A stretch of 64,000 nucleotides of DNA, taken from NCBI RefSeq assembly GCF_000732625.1, contig NZ_JPJI01000032.1, positions 930,001 to 994,000 on the forward strand, given 5' to 3'. Source of the stretch: Nonlabens ulvanivorans. GTDB lineage: Bacteria > Bacteroidota > Bacteroidia > Flavobacteriales > Flavobacteriaceae. The position numbers and the translations under genes are program-made. This document shows, piece after piece, positions 26,339-34,981 of this stretch. Each line of letters starts with the position of its first letter. Position 1 is the stretch's first letter. The notes beneath the pieces were generated by a model. That model saw nothing but the letters and a program-made list of their open reading frames with translations. It searched no databases and was not told the origin of the DNA.

Positions 26339-27166
26339 ATGAGATTGATTAAACAGCTTTTTATTTATTCACTTGCGCTATTTGCATTTACCGCTTGTGA
26401 AGACAATTTAGAGGATGATAACATCCCAGCAATCCAGGCCGTACGCAACGGTGATTTTTTTAAGTCTACTCAAATGACTGCTGTGGCAAACGCAGATGGC
26501 TCAGTGACAATCACTGGTTTGAATAGAATTGAACAACTTCAATTTAATCTAGAGTCTGCAAATGCAGGTACCTATCCGCTAGGTTCTGGATCACCAAACG
26601 AGGCTGTCTACACATTTAATAATACAGACGTTTATTCAACAAATGAAGGAGCTGGTACTGGTCAGGTAGTATTATCTGCTGGTACACCTGCTGGAACTTT
26701 AACAGGTACTTTTTCTTTTGTGAGCTATTTACCTATGAATGCAGATTCATTATACATGCGTCAAGGTGTTATCTTTCAAGTACCATTTGGTAGTCCTATA
26801 GGGCCTGGAAGTAGTGCTACTGCTAGTAGTCTTGCTGCTGATGTTGATGGAGTAGCTTTTACACCTACTGTTATTTCCCCTATTAATGCAGGTGGTTCTA
26901 TTGTGGTAAATGCATCAAATGGAGCTAATTCAATTGTGTTAACTTTTCCCGAGACTATCACGGTAGGTTCTTATACATTTGCTAGTTCAGGCATGTATAC
27001 GGCAAATTATATATCTGGTGGTACACCTACACCGGCAATATCTGGTACATTAGATATTACAGCGGTAGATGCGGTTGCTGGTTCAGTAACAGGTACGTTC
27101 TCTTTTATGACAGGACCGCCTAATGATTTCAATATTACAAACGGAGCTTTTACTGTGTTTTATTAA
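26339..27166 (+). CDS. Putative lipoprotein (DUF6252-like)
   Basis: 275 residues from the ATG at 26339, chosen because it gives a clean lipoprotein signal (MRLIKQLFIYSLALFAFTAC) and has a -7 box just upstream. The mature protein is Ser/Thr/Gly-rich beta-structure with two similar halves, each closing with a repeated VTGTFSF/LTGTFSF strand. It resembles DUF6252-type flavobacterial lipoproteins, a tentative match. Function unknown. It stands alone and shares a terminator with the convergent protease gene. Confidence 0.75.
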   Translation: MRLIKQLFIYSLALFAFTACEDNLEDDNIPAIQAVRNGDFFKSTQMTAVANADGSVTITGLNRIEQLQFNLESANAGTYPLGSGSPNEAVYTFNNTDVYSTNEGAGTGQVVLSAGTPAGTLTGTFSFVSYLPMNADSLYMRQGVIFQVPFGSPIGPGSSATASSLAADVDGVAFTPTVISPINAGGSIVVNASNGANSIVLTFPETITVGSYTFASSGMYTANYISGGTPTPAISGTLDITAVDAVAGSVTGTFSFMTGPPNDFNITNGAFTVFY

Positions 27167-27182
27167 GTAAAAATCTTTAAAT

Positions 27183-27215
27183 AAAAAAAGCCTCTTGAAC
27201 TAAGAGGCTTTTTTT
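27183..27215. terminator. Bidirectional rho-independent terminator
   Basis: AAAAAAAGCCTCTT/AAGAGGCTTTTTTT with a 5-nt loop between convergent genes. Confidence 0.93.
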
Positions 27216-27221
27216 ATGGAG

Positions 27222-27662
27222 TTAATTTTTTAGATAGATTTTTTTACCAGAATAATCTATAATAGCTTTAGATTTTATTAAAAAGTCTGCACCAAGTAAG
27301 CCGTTAATGCTACGCATTCCTTCGGCTTTTAAAGCCTGATTAATAAAACTCATATCCATGGTTAGTAGACTGCAATCGTTATCAATCCATTCCCCTAATT
27401 GCATAATGTTGTTATGTGCGATTTGTGGAATTAAGGATCCGCTTGCGGTACCTATTTCTTGATTCATTTTTTCAGATTGCAATTGATATCTTTCTGATAA
27501 ATCTTGATTTAAGCAAGTTGCACTGGCGCCAGTATCTATTATAAAACGTCCTGTATGTCCGTTAATAGATGCTTTGGTTATAATATGGCCACTTTTTTCA
27601 GATAGTCGGATAGTGTGTGATAAGTATCCACGACTTTCTAGTGTTTTTTTAAGTGAAAACAT
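27222..27662 (-). CDS. Retropepsin-like aspartic protease domain protein
   Basis: 146 residues from the ATG at 27662 (MFSLKKTLES). A longer frame starts at 27713, but its extra residues include AFAKA from the dispersed palindrome and make no signal peptide. The active-site motif IIDTGASATCLN is that of single-domain retropepsin-like proteases, which work as dimers; GLLGADFLI is the second hallmark. No export signal, so probably cytoplasmic. Target unknown. Confidence 0.78.
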   Translation of the reverse strand: MFSLKKTLESRGYLSHTIRLSEKSGHIITKASINGHTGRFIIDTGASATCLNQDLSERYQLQSEKMNQEIGTASGSLIPQIAHNNIMQLGEWIDNDCSLLTMDMSFINQALKAEGMRSINGLLGADFLIKSKAIIDYSGKKIYLKN

Positions 27663-27689
27663 GAGTTGAGTTTGTGGTAAATATAAATA

Positions 27690-27705
27690 CGCTTTCGCGA
27701 AAGCG
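27690..27705. repeat. Dispersed palindrome, exact copy between divergent genes
   Basis: CGCTTTCGCGAAAGCG (symmetry extends to 20 bp, 27688-27707), midway between the protease and tatD starts. Confidence 0.95.
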
Positions 27706-27722
27706 TACTTCAAACAAATCTT

Positions 27723-27730
27723 TATTTTTG
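27723..27730 (+). promoter_or_regulatory. -7 promoter box of tatD
   Basis: TATTTTTG, 4 bp before the tatD ATG, predicting a leaderless transcript. Confidence 0.55.
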
Positions 27731-27734
27731 TAAA

Positions 27735-28502
27735 ATGATTTTAACAGATACACATACACATTTATATAGCGAAGCATTTGATGAAGACCGAAAAGAGATG
27801 ATGCAACGAGCAATTGATGCTGGTGTGGAACGTTTTTTTGTACCGGCTATTGACTCTACTTATACACCAGCGATGCTGAAATTGAAAAAGGATTATCCTA
27901 GCTATGTACATTTGATGGCTGGTTTACATCCGACGCATGTTAAAGAGAACTATCTAGAAGAGCTAGCGCATGTTCATGAGATGCTGGATAAAGAACAATT
28001 TGTTGCGATTGGTGAAATAGGTTTGGACTTATACTGGAGTGATGAGTTTAAGTCTCAACAAATTGAGGCGTTTAAAACTCAGATTGACTGGTCTATTAAG
28101 CGTGAACTTCCCATTGCAATCCACTGTAGAGATGCGTTTGATGAGGTTTTTGAGGTGCTTGAATCTTATCGCGGCACTTCCTTAAATGGTATATTTCATT
28201 GTTTCACGGGCTCATTTAAGCAGGCTCAACTAGCTGTGGATTTAAATATGAGTTTAGGCATAGGTGGTGTTGCCACTTTTAAAAATGGAAAGATTGATAA
28301 ATTTTTAAGTGAAATTGATTTAAAACACATCGTTTTAGAAACGGACGCACCTTATCTCGCGCCAGTTCCTTATAGAGGTAAACGTAATGAAAGTGCTTAT
28401 ATAGCGCTTGTAGCACAGAAATTGGCAGAGGTTTACGATACCGGTATAGAGCACATTGCCGAGGTAACAACCTTAAATTCTACTAAAATCTTCGGAGTGT
28501 AA
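27735..28502 (+). CDS. TatD-family metal-dependent deoxyribonuclease
   Basis: 255 residues, TIM-barrel hydrolase with the full metal set: His7 and His9 (THTH), Glu94 (GEIGLD), His130 (AIHCRDA), His155 (FHCFTGS) and Asp204 (LETDAPY). A 3'-5' DNA exonuclease or tRNA/DNA phosphodiesterase family. It starts within a few bases of its -7 box. The acyltransferase gene follows 47 bp later. Confidence 0.92.
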   Translation: MILTDTHTHLYSEAFDEDRKEMMQRAIDAGVERFFVPAIDSTYTPAMLKLKKDYPSYVHLMAGLHPTHVKENYLEELAHVHEMLDKEQFVAIGEIGLDLYWSDEFKSQQIEAFKTQIDWSIKRELPIAIHCRDAFDEVFEVLESYRGTSLNGIFHCFTGSFKQAQLAVDLNMSLGIGGVATFKNGKIDKFLSEIDLKHIVLETDAPYLAPVPYRGKRNESAYIALVAQKLAEVYDTGIEHIAEVTTLNSTKIFGV

Positions 28503-28549
28503 GTGTTGAGATACTTACATTTACAGCCCCTAACTTAACTAGAAATATA

Positions 28550-29680
28550 TTGGCCCAATTTGATGACATAAGATTTTTTAATGATGCCGAGGTGAATATT
28601 GCGCTTCAAAGTGCAGTGCGTCACCCAATGATTAAAACTCTATTTCAATATACTTTTCCAGACATGCCTTATGAAGAGGTCAAGGAAATCGTGTTGAATT
28701 GTAAATCGATTAATGATTTTCAACGAGATGTGATTAGGGAATCTGTAATGAGAATTTTAAAAGAAAGTTCTGCGGGATTAACAACTTCAGGATTTGAGAA
28801 TTTAGAAAAAGATCAGTCTTATCTGTATATTTCAAATCATAGAGATATTATATTAGATACTTGTTTGCTTAATGTGAAACTGTTTGATCATGATTTAATT
28901 AGAACAGCCAGTGCCATTGGTGATAATCTCGTGCAACGACCATTTGTTAATGCGTTAAGTAAATTGACACGTAATTTTATTGTTAAAAGAGGTGTAGGTC
29001 CACGAGAAACCTTGTTAAGTAGTAAAAAGCTAAGTGAATACATCAGGACATTACTCCAAGAAGAGAATAGAAGTGTATGGATTGCGCAAAGGCAAGGAAG
29101 GACTAAAGATGGTAATGATGTAACCGAACAAGGGGTGCTTAAAATGATTGGCCTTGCGTCTGGTAATATGCCAGTGCATGAGTATCTTAATGATCTTAAA
29201 ATAGTGCCGGTAAGTATTTCTTATGAATATGATCCTACTGATATATTAAAAGTGCCAGAATTATTAGCGAAAGCTGCTGAAGAGGAGTATATCAAGTCAG
29301 AGAATGAGGACTTCAATAGTATTTTAAAAGGAGCTTTAGGGCAAAAAAAACATATACACATTGCAGCTGGAAAACCTCTAATCTTCTCAAATGATACGGC
29401 TGCAGGCACTAATCAAGTTTTACAACAAATAGTAAGTCAGCTGGATGATACTATACAATCTAATTATAAATTATGGCCTACTAATTACGTAGCTTATGAT
29501 TTAGTGTCAAACAAAAAGAAATATGGCGAGTATTATACGGATCAAGATCTAGCTTATTTTGAACGCCGTTTGCGACTCAGAGTTAATGTTGAAGATGAGA
29601 AAGCCGTAGAAAGTTTTCTAATGATGTATGCTAGACCTGTCTTTAATAAGGAAAAACTGGCGGTTGTAGATGAAGCCTAG
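28550..29680 (+). CDS. 1-acylglycerol-3-phosphate acyltransferase-like protein
   Basis: 376 residues of the glycerolphosphate acyltransferase superfamily. The acceptor motif is SNHRDIILD, with FIVKRGVG (glycine-arginine block) and the late PVSISYEYDP block. No obvious membrane span; it may bind the membrane peripherally. Start is a TTG at 28550 giving (M)AQFDDIRFF; homologues begin with a similar FDDIR segment and no ATG lies nearby. It overlaps ansA by 11 bp. The substrate is not certain from sequence. Confidence 0.8.
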   Translation: MAQFDDIRFFNDAEVNIALQSAVRHPMIKTLFQYTFPDMPYEEVKEIVLNCKSINDFQRDVIRESVMRILKESSAGLTTSGFENLEKDQSYLYISNHRDIILDTCLLNVKLFDHDLIRTASAIGDNLVQRPFVNALSKLTRNFIVKRGVGPRETLLSSKKLSEYIRTLLQEENRSVWIAQRQGRTKDGNDVTEQGVLKMIGLASGNMPVHEYLNDLKIVPVSISYEYDPTDILKVPELLAKAAEEEYIKSENEDFNSILKGALGQKKHIHIAAGKPLIFSNDTAAGTNQVLQQIVSQLDDTIQSNYKLWPTNYVAYDLVSNKKKYGEYYTDQDLAYFERRLRLRVNVEDEKAVESFLMMYARPVFNKEKLAVVDEA

Positions 29681-30737
29681 AATACTTCTTATATACACTG
29701 GTGGTACTATTGGGATGATTAAAGATCCAGAAACAGGTGCTTTAAAATCTTTTGACTTTACTGAGCTACTATTCCATATACCAGAACTTAAGCAATTGGA
29801 TTGTCAGATAGAAACTACTTCTTTTGATGAACCTATTGATTCTTCTGATATGGATTTGGGTTACTGGAAGATTCTGGGTGATATAATTAATGCAAAATAT
29901 GATGACTATCACGGTTTTGTAGTGTTGCATGGTAGTGATACTATGTCGCATACTGGTAGCGCATTGAGTTTTATGTTTGAAAATCTTACTAAGCCAGTGA
30001 TATTAACGGGATCACAACTTCCTATAGGAGATTTGCGAACAGATGCCAAGGAAAATCTGATTACGAGTATTCAGTTGGCGAGTGAATGGGATAATGATGA
30101 GCCTATAATAAAAGAGGTGTGCGTGTATTTTGAATACCAATTATATCGAGCAAATCGAACAGCTAAAATGAATGCAGAGCATTTTGAAGCTTTTAGCTCT
30201 CCTAATTATCCGCCGCTAGCCATAAGTGGTGTTCATTTAAATATTGATAGACAGTTGTTATGGAAAGGTGGTTTTGATCGCGTATCGATGGCAAAAAAAG
30301 ATTCCTTAGAATTGAGTCCGCTTAAAATGATATATAGACCCGAAATGGACTCTAAAGTTGTGGTGCTGAAGTTATTTCCTGGAATTACCAAAGAGGTGGT
30401 TAAGGCTATATGTGAAATAGAAAGTTTGCGCGGTATAATTCTAGAAACTTATGGTAGCGGTAATGCTCCTACTTCAAGTTGGTTTATAGACGCATTAAAG
30501 CAAGCCTTGACGAAGGATGTTAGAATCGTTAATGTAACGCAATGCCGTGGCGGTGCAGTTGATATGGGGAAATATGAAACCAGTGTAGCCTTAAAAAAAT
30601 TAGGCATGGTGTCAGGTTATGATATTACTACAGAGGCTGCGCTTGCTAAAATGATGTATTTGTTAGCATATATGCCAGAAACTGGTGATTTTAAAAAATA
30701 TTTTGAAACTTCATTAAGAGGAGAGATAAGTGTTTAA
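29670..30737 (+). CDS. ansA: Type I (cytoplasmic) asparaginase
   Basis: 355 residues. Hydrolyses asparagine to aspartate and ammonia. Two catalytic threonine motifs: YTGGTIGM (9-16, Thr13 as nucleophile candidate) and HGSDTM (87-92). No signal peptide, as in the cytoplasmic type I enzymes. Overlaps the acyltransferase gene by 11 bp, indicating one transcript; tRNA-Ser follows 46 bp later. Confidence 0.93.
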   Translation: MKPRILLIYTGGTIGMIKDPETGALKSFDFTELLFHIPELKQLDCQIETTSFDEPIDSSDMDLGYWKILGDIINAKYDDYHGFVVLHGSDTMSHTGSALSFMFENLTKPVILTGSQLPIGDLRTDAKENLITSIQLASEWDNDEPIIKEVCVYFEYQLYRANRTAKMNAEHFEAFSSPNYPPLAISGVHLNIDRQLLWKGGFDRVSMAKKDSLELSPLKMIYRPEMDSKVVVLKLFPGITKEVVKAICEIESLRGIILETYGSGNAPTSSWFIDALKQALTKDVRIVNVTQCRGGAVDMGKYETSVALKKLGMVSGYDITTEAALAKMMYLLAYMPETGDFKKYFETSLRGEISV

Positions 30738-30783
30738 AATATTCTTATGATAAGGTTAATTTTTTGTAATCTTGTCGTCAATT

Positions 30784-30868
30784 AGAGAGGTGGCCGAGTG
30801 GTCGAAGGCGCACGCCTGGAAAGCGTGTAAACGGCAACGTTTCGAGGGTTCGAATCCCTTCCTCTCTG
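30784..30868 (+). tRNA. tRNA-Ser (anticodon GGA)
   Basis: Cloverleaf: acceptor AGAGAGG (30784-30790) pairs with CCTCTCT (30861-30867), D-arm region GCCGAGTGGTCGAAGGC, anticodon stem CACGC/GCGTG around loop CTGGAAA (anticodon GGA), a long class II variable arm AAACGGCAACGTTT, and T-arm GAGGG-TTCGAAT-CCCTT. Discriminator G at 30868; the CCA end is not fully encoded. Confidence 0.96.
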
Positions 30869-30869
30869 C

Positions 30870-30907
30870 AAAAACCCTTCTTGTCTTCATGGCTTGAAGG
30901 GTTTTTT
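30870..30907 (+). terminator. Rho-independent terminator after tRNA-Ser
   Basis: AAAAACCCTTC (30870-30880) pairs with GAAGGGTTTTT (30896-30906), then more T. Confidence 0.85.
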
Positions 30908-31143
30908 ATTGTACCGTCTTATTAATTATATCGGAGTATTTATGCTTGTTTTCTCTATAATTCAAGTCTTATGGAGAAAGATTTCGTTACTTCAAAAGCC
31001 GTTATTTTGCTGTTATTCAGAAGTTAGGCTTGTTAATTAATAATAATTAACATTGGTATAATAATAGAAGTTCTGTTTTTTGAGAGATAAATTATATATT
31101 TACCCCTTGACTCGAAAATTCAAATAAATCAATAAATCTTAAA
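30908..31143. promoter_or_regulatory. Non-coding leader of the ExbB operon with a 20-bp dyad
   Basis: 236 bp of AT-rich non-coding DNA. GTTAATTA-ATAA-TAATTAAC at 31032-31051 is a perfect inverted repeat with 8-bp arms, about 93 bp before the exbB ATG, and could be an operator. TATATTTA at about 31094-31101 is a near match to a -7 box. No gene seen. Confidence 0.4.
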
Positions 31144-31935
31144 ATGAAACGATCACTTTCAATTTTGTTCATGGCTGTAGTAATGATGTTAGGTCTATCT
31201 ACAACTGCAAATGCTAGCACAACTGCAACTACAACTAGCGCAATTACAACTATTATTTCTCAGGATGACGATGCTTCGGCTAACGTTACTGAAGAGATCA
31301 CATTCCACCAAGAGCTTAAAAAGCGTTTTATAGAAGGTGGTCCAGTATTCATGTCATTTGTATTGATATGTCTTATTTTAGGTTTAGCAATCGCTATCGA
31401 AAGAATTATTTATTTAAATCTTTCTACTACTAACTCTAAGAAATTAGCAGCACAAGTAGAAGACGCTCTTAAGAGTGGTGGTGTTGAAGCGGCTAAAGAG
31501 GTTTGTAGAAATACAAAAGGACCTGTTGCTTCTATTTACTATCAAGGTCTTGATAGAGCAGACGAAAGTGTTGAAGCGGCAGAGAAAGCTGTTGTAGCTT
31601 ACGGTGGTGTTCAAATGGGACAGTTAGAGAAAAATGTTTCTTGGGTTTCTTTATTTATCGCACTAGCACCGATGCTTGGTTTCATGGGTACGGTATTAGG
31701 TATGATTGATGCTTTTGATAATATCCAGTCTGCTGGAGCTATGGAGCCTGCACTTGTGGCTGGTGGTATTAAAGTAGCACTATTAACAACTGTATTTGGT
31801 CTTATCGTAGCGATTATACTTCAAATCTTTTATAATTACATCGTTGCAAAAATCGATAGTATTGTAAACGACATGGAGGATGCTTCTATAACACTTATTG
31901 ATATTCTTGTAGACTACAAGAATGGAAAGCTGTAA
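31144..31935 (+). CDS. MotA/TolQ/ExbB proton channel family protein
   Basis: 263 residues. An N-terminal hydrophobic, signal-like segment and a Thr/Ser/Ala-rich linker (to about 45) precede the ExbB/TolQ core with three membrane helices (about 68-88, 174-195 and 212-235) and the family segment APMLGFMGTVLGMIDAF. With the ExbD proteins encoded downstream it forms a proton-driven motor energising TonB-type or gliding/T9SS-related envelope machinery. First gene of the operon. Confidence 0.92.
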   Translation: MKRSLSILFMAVVMMLGLSTTANASTTATTTSAITTIISQDDDASANVTEEITFHQELKKRFIEGGPVFMSFVLICLILGLAIAIERIIYLNLSTTNSKKLAAQVEDALKSGGVEAAKEVCRNTKGPVASIYYQGLDRADESVEAAEKAVVAYGGVQMGQLEKNVSWVSLFIALAPMLGFMGTVLGMIDAFDNIQSAGAMEPALVAGGIKVALLTTVFGLIVAIILQIFYNYIVAKIDSIVNDMEDASITLIDILVDYKNGKL

Positions 31936-31961
31936 TTAACCCTTTAAACCAGATTTAAATC

Positions 31962-32456
31962 ATGGTATTACATAAAGTATTTAAATATCTAGCGCTTTTG
32001 CTGTGTGTTATCGCAGCTGGTTTCTTTCTCTATACGATTTCGGTAGGAGATGAGGCTATCCAAGCAGAAGCAGCAGATTTAACAAATGATGGTGCGTTGC
32101 AAAATGCGACACTGGCACCTATGATGTATCTAGCATATGCGGTAATGGCTATTACTGTCGGTCTAGTTTTATTCTTTGTTTTGAAAGGGATTTTTAGTAG
32201 CCCAGCTGTATTAAAGCGTTCTTTAATATCAGTTGGTATACTTGTTGCTATTTGTTTAATAGCATATTTCGGTTTTGCAGATGATGCAGTAACTGATCCT
32301 GGAACTGGACAATTAGTGATGTTAGATGAAGGTGAACCATTAACGGCAGACACTTCTAAATTAGTAGGAGCTTCTATCTATACTTTCTATATCGTCGCTG
32401 TTCTTGCAGTAGGTTCAATTTTGTGGACTGGAGTAAGCAAATTATTAAATAGATAA
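31962..32456 (+). CDS. Hypothetical membrane protein in ExbB-ExbD operon
   Basis: 164 residues with four hydrophobic helices (about 8-24, 50-74, 84-103, 138-158). I do not recognise a named family, but a protein like this commonly sits between exbB and exbD in flavobacteria. It lies 26 bp after exbB and 3 bp before the first exbD-like gene, so it is co-transcribed and may belong to the same membrane complex. Confidence 0.8.
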   Translation: MVLHKVFKYLALLLCVIAAGFFLYTISVGDEAIQAEAADLTNDGALQNATLAPMMYLAYAVMAITVGLVLFFVLKGIFSSPAVLKRSLISVGILVAICLIAYFGFADDAVTDPGTGQLVMLDEGEPLTADTSKLVGASIYTFYIVAVLAVGSILWTGVSKLLNR

Positions 32457-32459
32457 ATT

Positions 32460-33086
32460 ATGGCTAGAAGAGCAGCACCTGAGGTAAATGCAGGATCAAT
32501 GGCAGATATTGCCTTCCTACTTTTGATTTTCTTCCTAGTAACTACTACTATTGAAGTTGATAGTGGGATTGTAAGTAAGCTGCCGCCAGAAGTTGATGAG
32601 AAGACTCCACCACCACCAGTTAAGAAGAAAAATATTTTTCAGGTTTTGGTGAATAAGGACAATCAACTATTAGTTGAAGAAGAGTTAATGGAGTTGAAGG
32701 ATTTAACTGATGCCGCAGTAGCGTTTATAGATAACGGTGGTGGTGAAGGTAAAAGTGGATGTGCTTATTGTGAGGGCGAAAGAAGTCCTGATTCATCTGA
32801 TAATCCTAAAAAAGCCATTGTTTCTTTAGTTAATGATAGACAAGCAACTTATAATTATTACATAACTGTAACTAATGAGTTGGTAAGGGCTTATACGATA
32901 CTTAGAAACCGCGCGGCAACGCAACGTTATGGTGAGACTTATGAATCTATGTATGCTAGATATAAGGATACACAAGAGGCAGATAAGGAGACACCTGAGT
33001 ATTTAGAGTTAGAGAAAAGATTAGACGTCATAAGAGAGCTTTATCCAAGAAATCTTTCTGAGGCAGAACCACAAGTAGCAGGATAA
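32460..33086 (+). CDS. ExbD/TolR-family biopolymer transporter (first copy)
   Basis: 208 residues. Short cytoplasmic N terminus, then one membrane helix with the conserved proton-relay aspartate Asp16 (SMADIAFLLLIFFLV), a proline-rich linker (TPPPPVKKK) and a periplasmic domain. It contains an unusual CAYCEG insertion (about 101-106) in the periplasmic part. Partner of ExbB; 3 bp after the preceding gene and 1 bp before the second ExbD. Confidence 0.92.
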   Translation: MARRAAPEVNAGSMADIAFLLLIFFLVTTTIEVDSGIVSKLPPEVDEKTPPPPVKKKNIFQVLVNKDNQLLVEEELMELKDLTDAAVAFIDNGGGEGKSGCAYCEGERSPDSSDNPKKAIVSLVNDRQATYNYYITVTNELVRAYTILRNRAATQRYGETYESMYARYKDTQEADKETPEYLELEKRLDVIRELYPRNLSEAEPQVAG

Positions 33087-33087
33087 T

Positions 33088-33576
33088 ATGTCAAAGTTTA
33101 ATAAGAAAAAGAGTGGTGATTTACCACCAGTATCGACAGCATCTTTACCAGATATCGTATTCATGCTTTTATTTTTCTTCATGGTTGCAACCGTGATGAG
33201 AGATGATGAGATGCTTGTAGAAAATCAATTACCTGCCGCAAATCAAGTGGAGAAGTTAGAAGATAAAAATAAACTGGTTAATATTTATATAGGTAAGCCA
33301 GGTGTTAATTATCAGAAAACCTTCGGTACTAGTGATGTGGTGCAATTAGGTGATAAAATTTCTCGTGTTGATGATGTGTATAATTACGTTAACACTAAAA
33401 GATCTGCAATGCCAGAAAATTTACAAGATCAGATGATGGTATCTTTAAAGGTTGATAGAAATGCAAAAGTAGGTGTTCTTACTGATGTGAAGCAAGAATT
33501 AAGAAAAGCGCAAGCACTTAAAATTACTTACACTTCTAATCAAGGTGATCCAATGAATAACATAAAGAGAAGATAA
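33088..33576 (+). CDS. ExbD/TolR-family biopolymer transporter (second copy)
   Basis: 162 residues. A lysine-rich start (MSKFNKKKSG), a membrane helix with the conserved aspartate Asp22 (SLPDIVFMLLFFFMV) and a periplasmic domain. Only 1 bp separates it from the first ExbD; two different ExbD proteins in one operon are usual in this group. A terminator follows at 33599. Confidence 0.92.
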   Translation: MSKFNKKKSGDLPPVSTASLPDIVFMLLFFFMVATVMRDDEMLVENQLPAANQVEKLEDKNKLVNIYIGKPGVNYQKTFGTSDVVQLGDKISRVDDVYNYVNTKRSAMPENLQDQMMVSLKVDRNAKVGVLTDVKQELRKAQALKITYTSNQGDPMNNIKRR

Positions 33577-33598
33577 TAATTCTCTTATTCATATCTAG

Positions 33599-33628
33599 AA
33601 GCCGTTTCTTATTGAAACGGCTTTTTTT
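33599..33628 (+). terminator. Rho-independent terminator after the ExbD genes
   Basis: AAGCCGTTTC/GAAACGGCTT with a 5-nt loop and a T-run. Confidence 0.9.
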
Positions 33629-33661
33629 ATTAGCGACGTTTCAAATTCATATCTTTACTAC

Positions 33662-34375
33662 ATGAAACAACTTATGATTCTATTAGGTCTTTTAATGACC
33701 TTTTCTGGAAATGCACAAAGTAGTGAGGATGATAGAAAGGAAAACGCTATTCCTACTGTTGTCGATTCTCTGTATAGAGAAGATCAGTTCTACATAGGCT
33801 TATCTTTTAATCTTATCAATAATGAACCGGCAGATTTTACACAAAATGGATTTTCCGGAGGTTTACATTTAGGCTTTATCAGAGATATGCCTCTTAATAA
33901 ACGTCGTAATAAAGCGATAGGCGTTGGGCTGGGCTTCTCTACTAACACTTATAATTCAAACCTGTTTATAGGTGAAGATGAGGATGGTAATTCCATATAC
34001 TCCATCTTGGATTCCGATGTTGATTATAAATCAAATAGATTGAATACTAATTTAATTGAAATGCCTATTCAATATAGATGGAGAACTTCTACAGCAACTA
34101 AGTATAATTTCTGGCGTATTTACACTGGTATTAAACTAGGTTATATTTATTATTATAAAGCGCGATTTGAACAAGCTAATAACACTGTAGTACAAACTAG
34201 TATTCCAGAACTTAACAAGTTTAGGTACTCCGCAACTCTTACTTTGGGGAATGGTAGTTTTAACGCTTTTGTTCAATACAATTTAAATACGTTATTCGAT
34301 AAATCAGCCCAGATTAATGGAGAGTCTGTCAACTTGCAGCCTATAAAATTTGGGATAGAATTTTATTTATTATAA
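33662..34375 (+). CDS. Outer-membrane beta-barrel protein (porin/PorT-like)
   Basis: 237 residues with a signal peptide (MKQLMILLGLLMTFSGNAQ) and alternating beta-strand segments ending in a C-terminal FYLL. The strand pattern (FYIGLSFNLINN, AIGVGLGFSTNTYNS, WRIYTGIKLGYIYYY) resembles the porin-like family that includes T9SS protein PorT. The specific PorT assignment is tentative. It follows the ExbB/ExbD operon but lies behind a terminator. The 3' end overlaps the next, convergent gene by 6 bp. Confidence 0.78.
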   Translation: MKQLMILLGLLMTFSGNAQSSEDDRKENAIPTVVDSLYREDQFYIGLSFNLINNEPADFTQNGFSGGLHLGFIRDMPLNKRRNKAIGVGLGFSTNTYNSNLFIGEDEDGNSIYSILDSDVDYKSNRLNTNLIEMPIQYRWRTSTATKYNFWRIYTGIKLGYIYYYKARFEQANNTVVQTSIPELNKFRYSATLTLGNGSFNAFVQYNLNTLFDKSAQINGESVNLQPIKFGIEFYLL

Positions 34376-34972
34376 GAAGTATATGCCTGTCGTTATTTGT
34401 GCAATCAGTCCAGTAATGAAACCAAAGAGTAATTCATGACCTTTATGTGCCTTCATGGATAATCTAGATGTTGCTGTTAATCCAGAAAGTATAAATAGAA
34501 TTGCTATTGATAGTACTGATGGTGTCTCAATGCTCGCGTGCAGCATGATGCTAAATCCTATTACTCCACCCATCGCCATCATATGTAAGCTCAATTTATA
34601 ATGTGCTATAGTCATAACAAAGGCTACAATCGTTGCAATGAGTACACCAACAAAAAAATAGTAAAGAGGTAAATCAGTGAAGTCATTAAAGCCACCTCTT
34701 ATTAAAATAAGCAATAAGATAGCATATGTGGCTAGCGGTGTACGTCGTTCTCTAATATTTGGTAGGTGAATGCTTTTAACTACTCCTAACAGCTTTAAAA
34801 TGGCAAATATTAGCATCGGAAGAACAGCCGTTAATACTAGAATTAAATACATTTTCAATTCTATAATCGTACCGTCGGTGAAGGACACATTTAAAAAGTA
34901 CCATAAAGCAACAACTGCTGGGACAAATAATGGGTTAACTAGATAACTCCAGAACCTCAAAAAACCTTTCAT
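34370..34972 (-). CDS. Integral membrane protein, possibly PAP2-phosphatase-related
   Basis: 200 residues with about six membrane helices. Three short segments, IRERRTPL (74-81), SLHMMAMGG and SRLSMKAHKGHELLFGF, are spaced like the three motifs of PAP2 phosphatases, but the motif residues are not standard, so this is only a suggestion. It is a known type of flavobacterial hypothetical protein. It lies 9 bp after rpoN on the same strand. Confidence 0.65.
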   Translation of the reverse strand: MKGFLRFWSYLVNPLFVPAVVALWYFLNVSFTDGTIIELKMYLILVLTAVLPMLIFAILKLLGVVKSIHLPNIRERRTPLATYAILLLILIRGGFNDFTDLPLYYFFVGVLIATIVAFVMTIAHYKLSLHMMAMGGVIGFSIMLHASIETPSVLSIAILFILSGLTATSRLSMKAHKGHELLFGFITGLIAQITTGIYFL

Positions 34973-34981
34973 GACTTTCTT

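Noticed and set aside
27663-27713. Longer start of the retropepsin gene through the palindrome
   Set aside because: Residues are mostly palindrome-encoded, lack homology to the family start and leave no room for a divergent promoter; kept only as an alternative.
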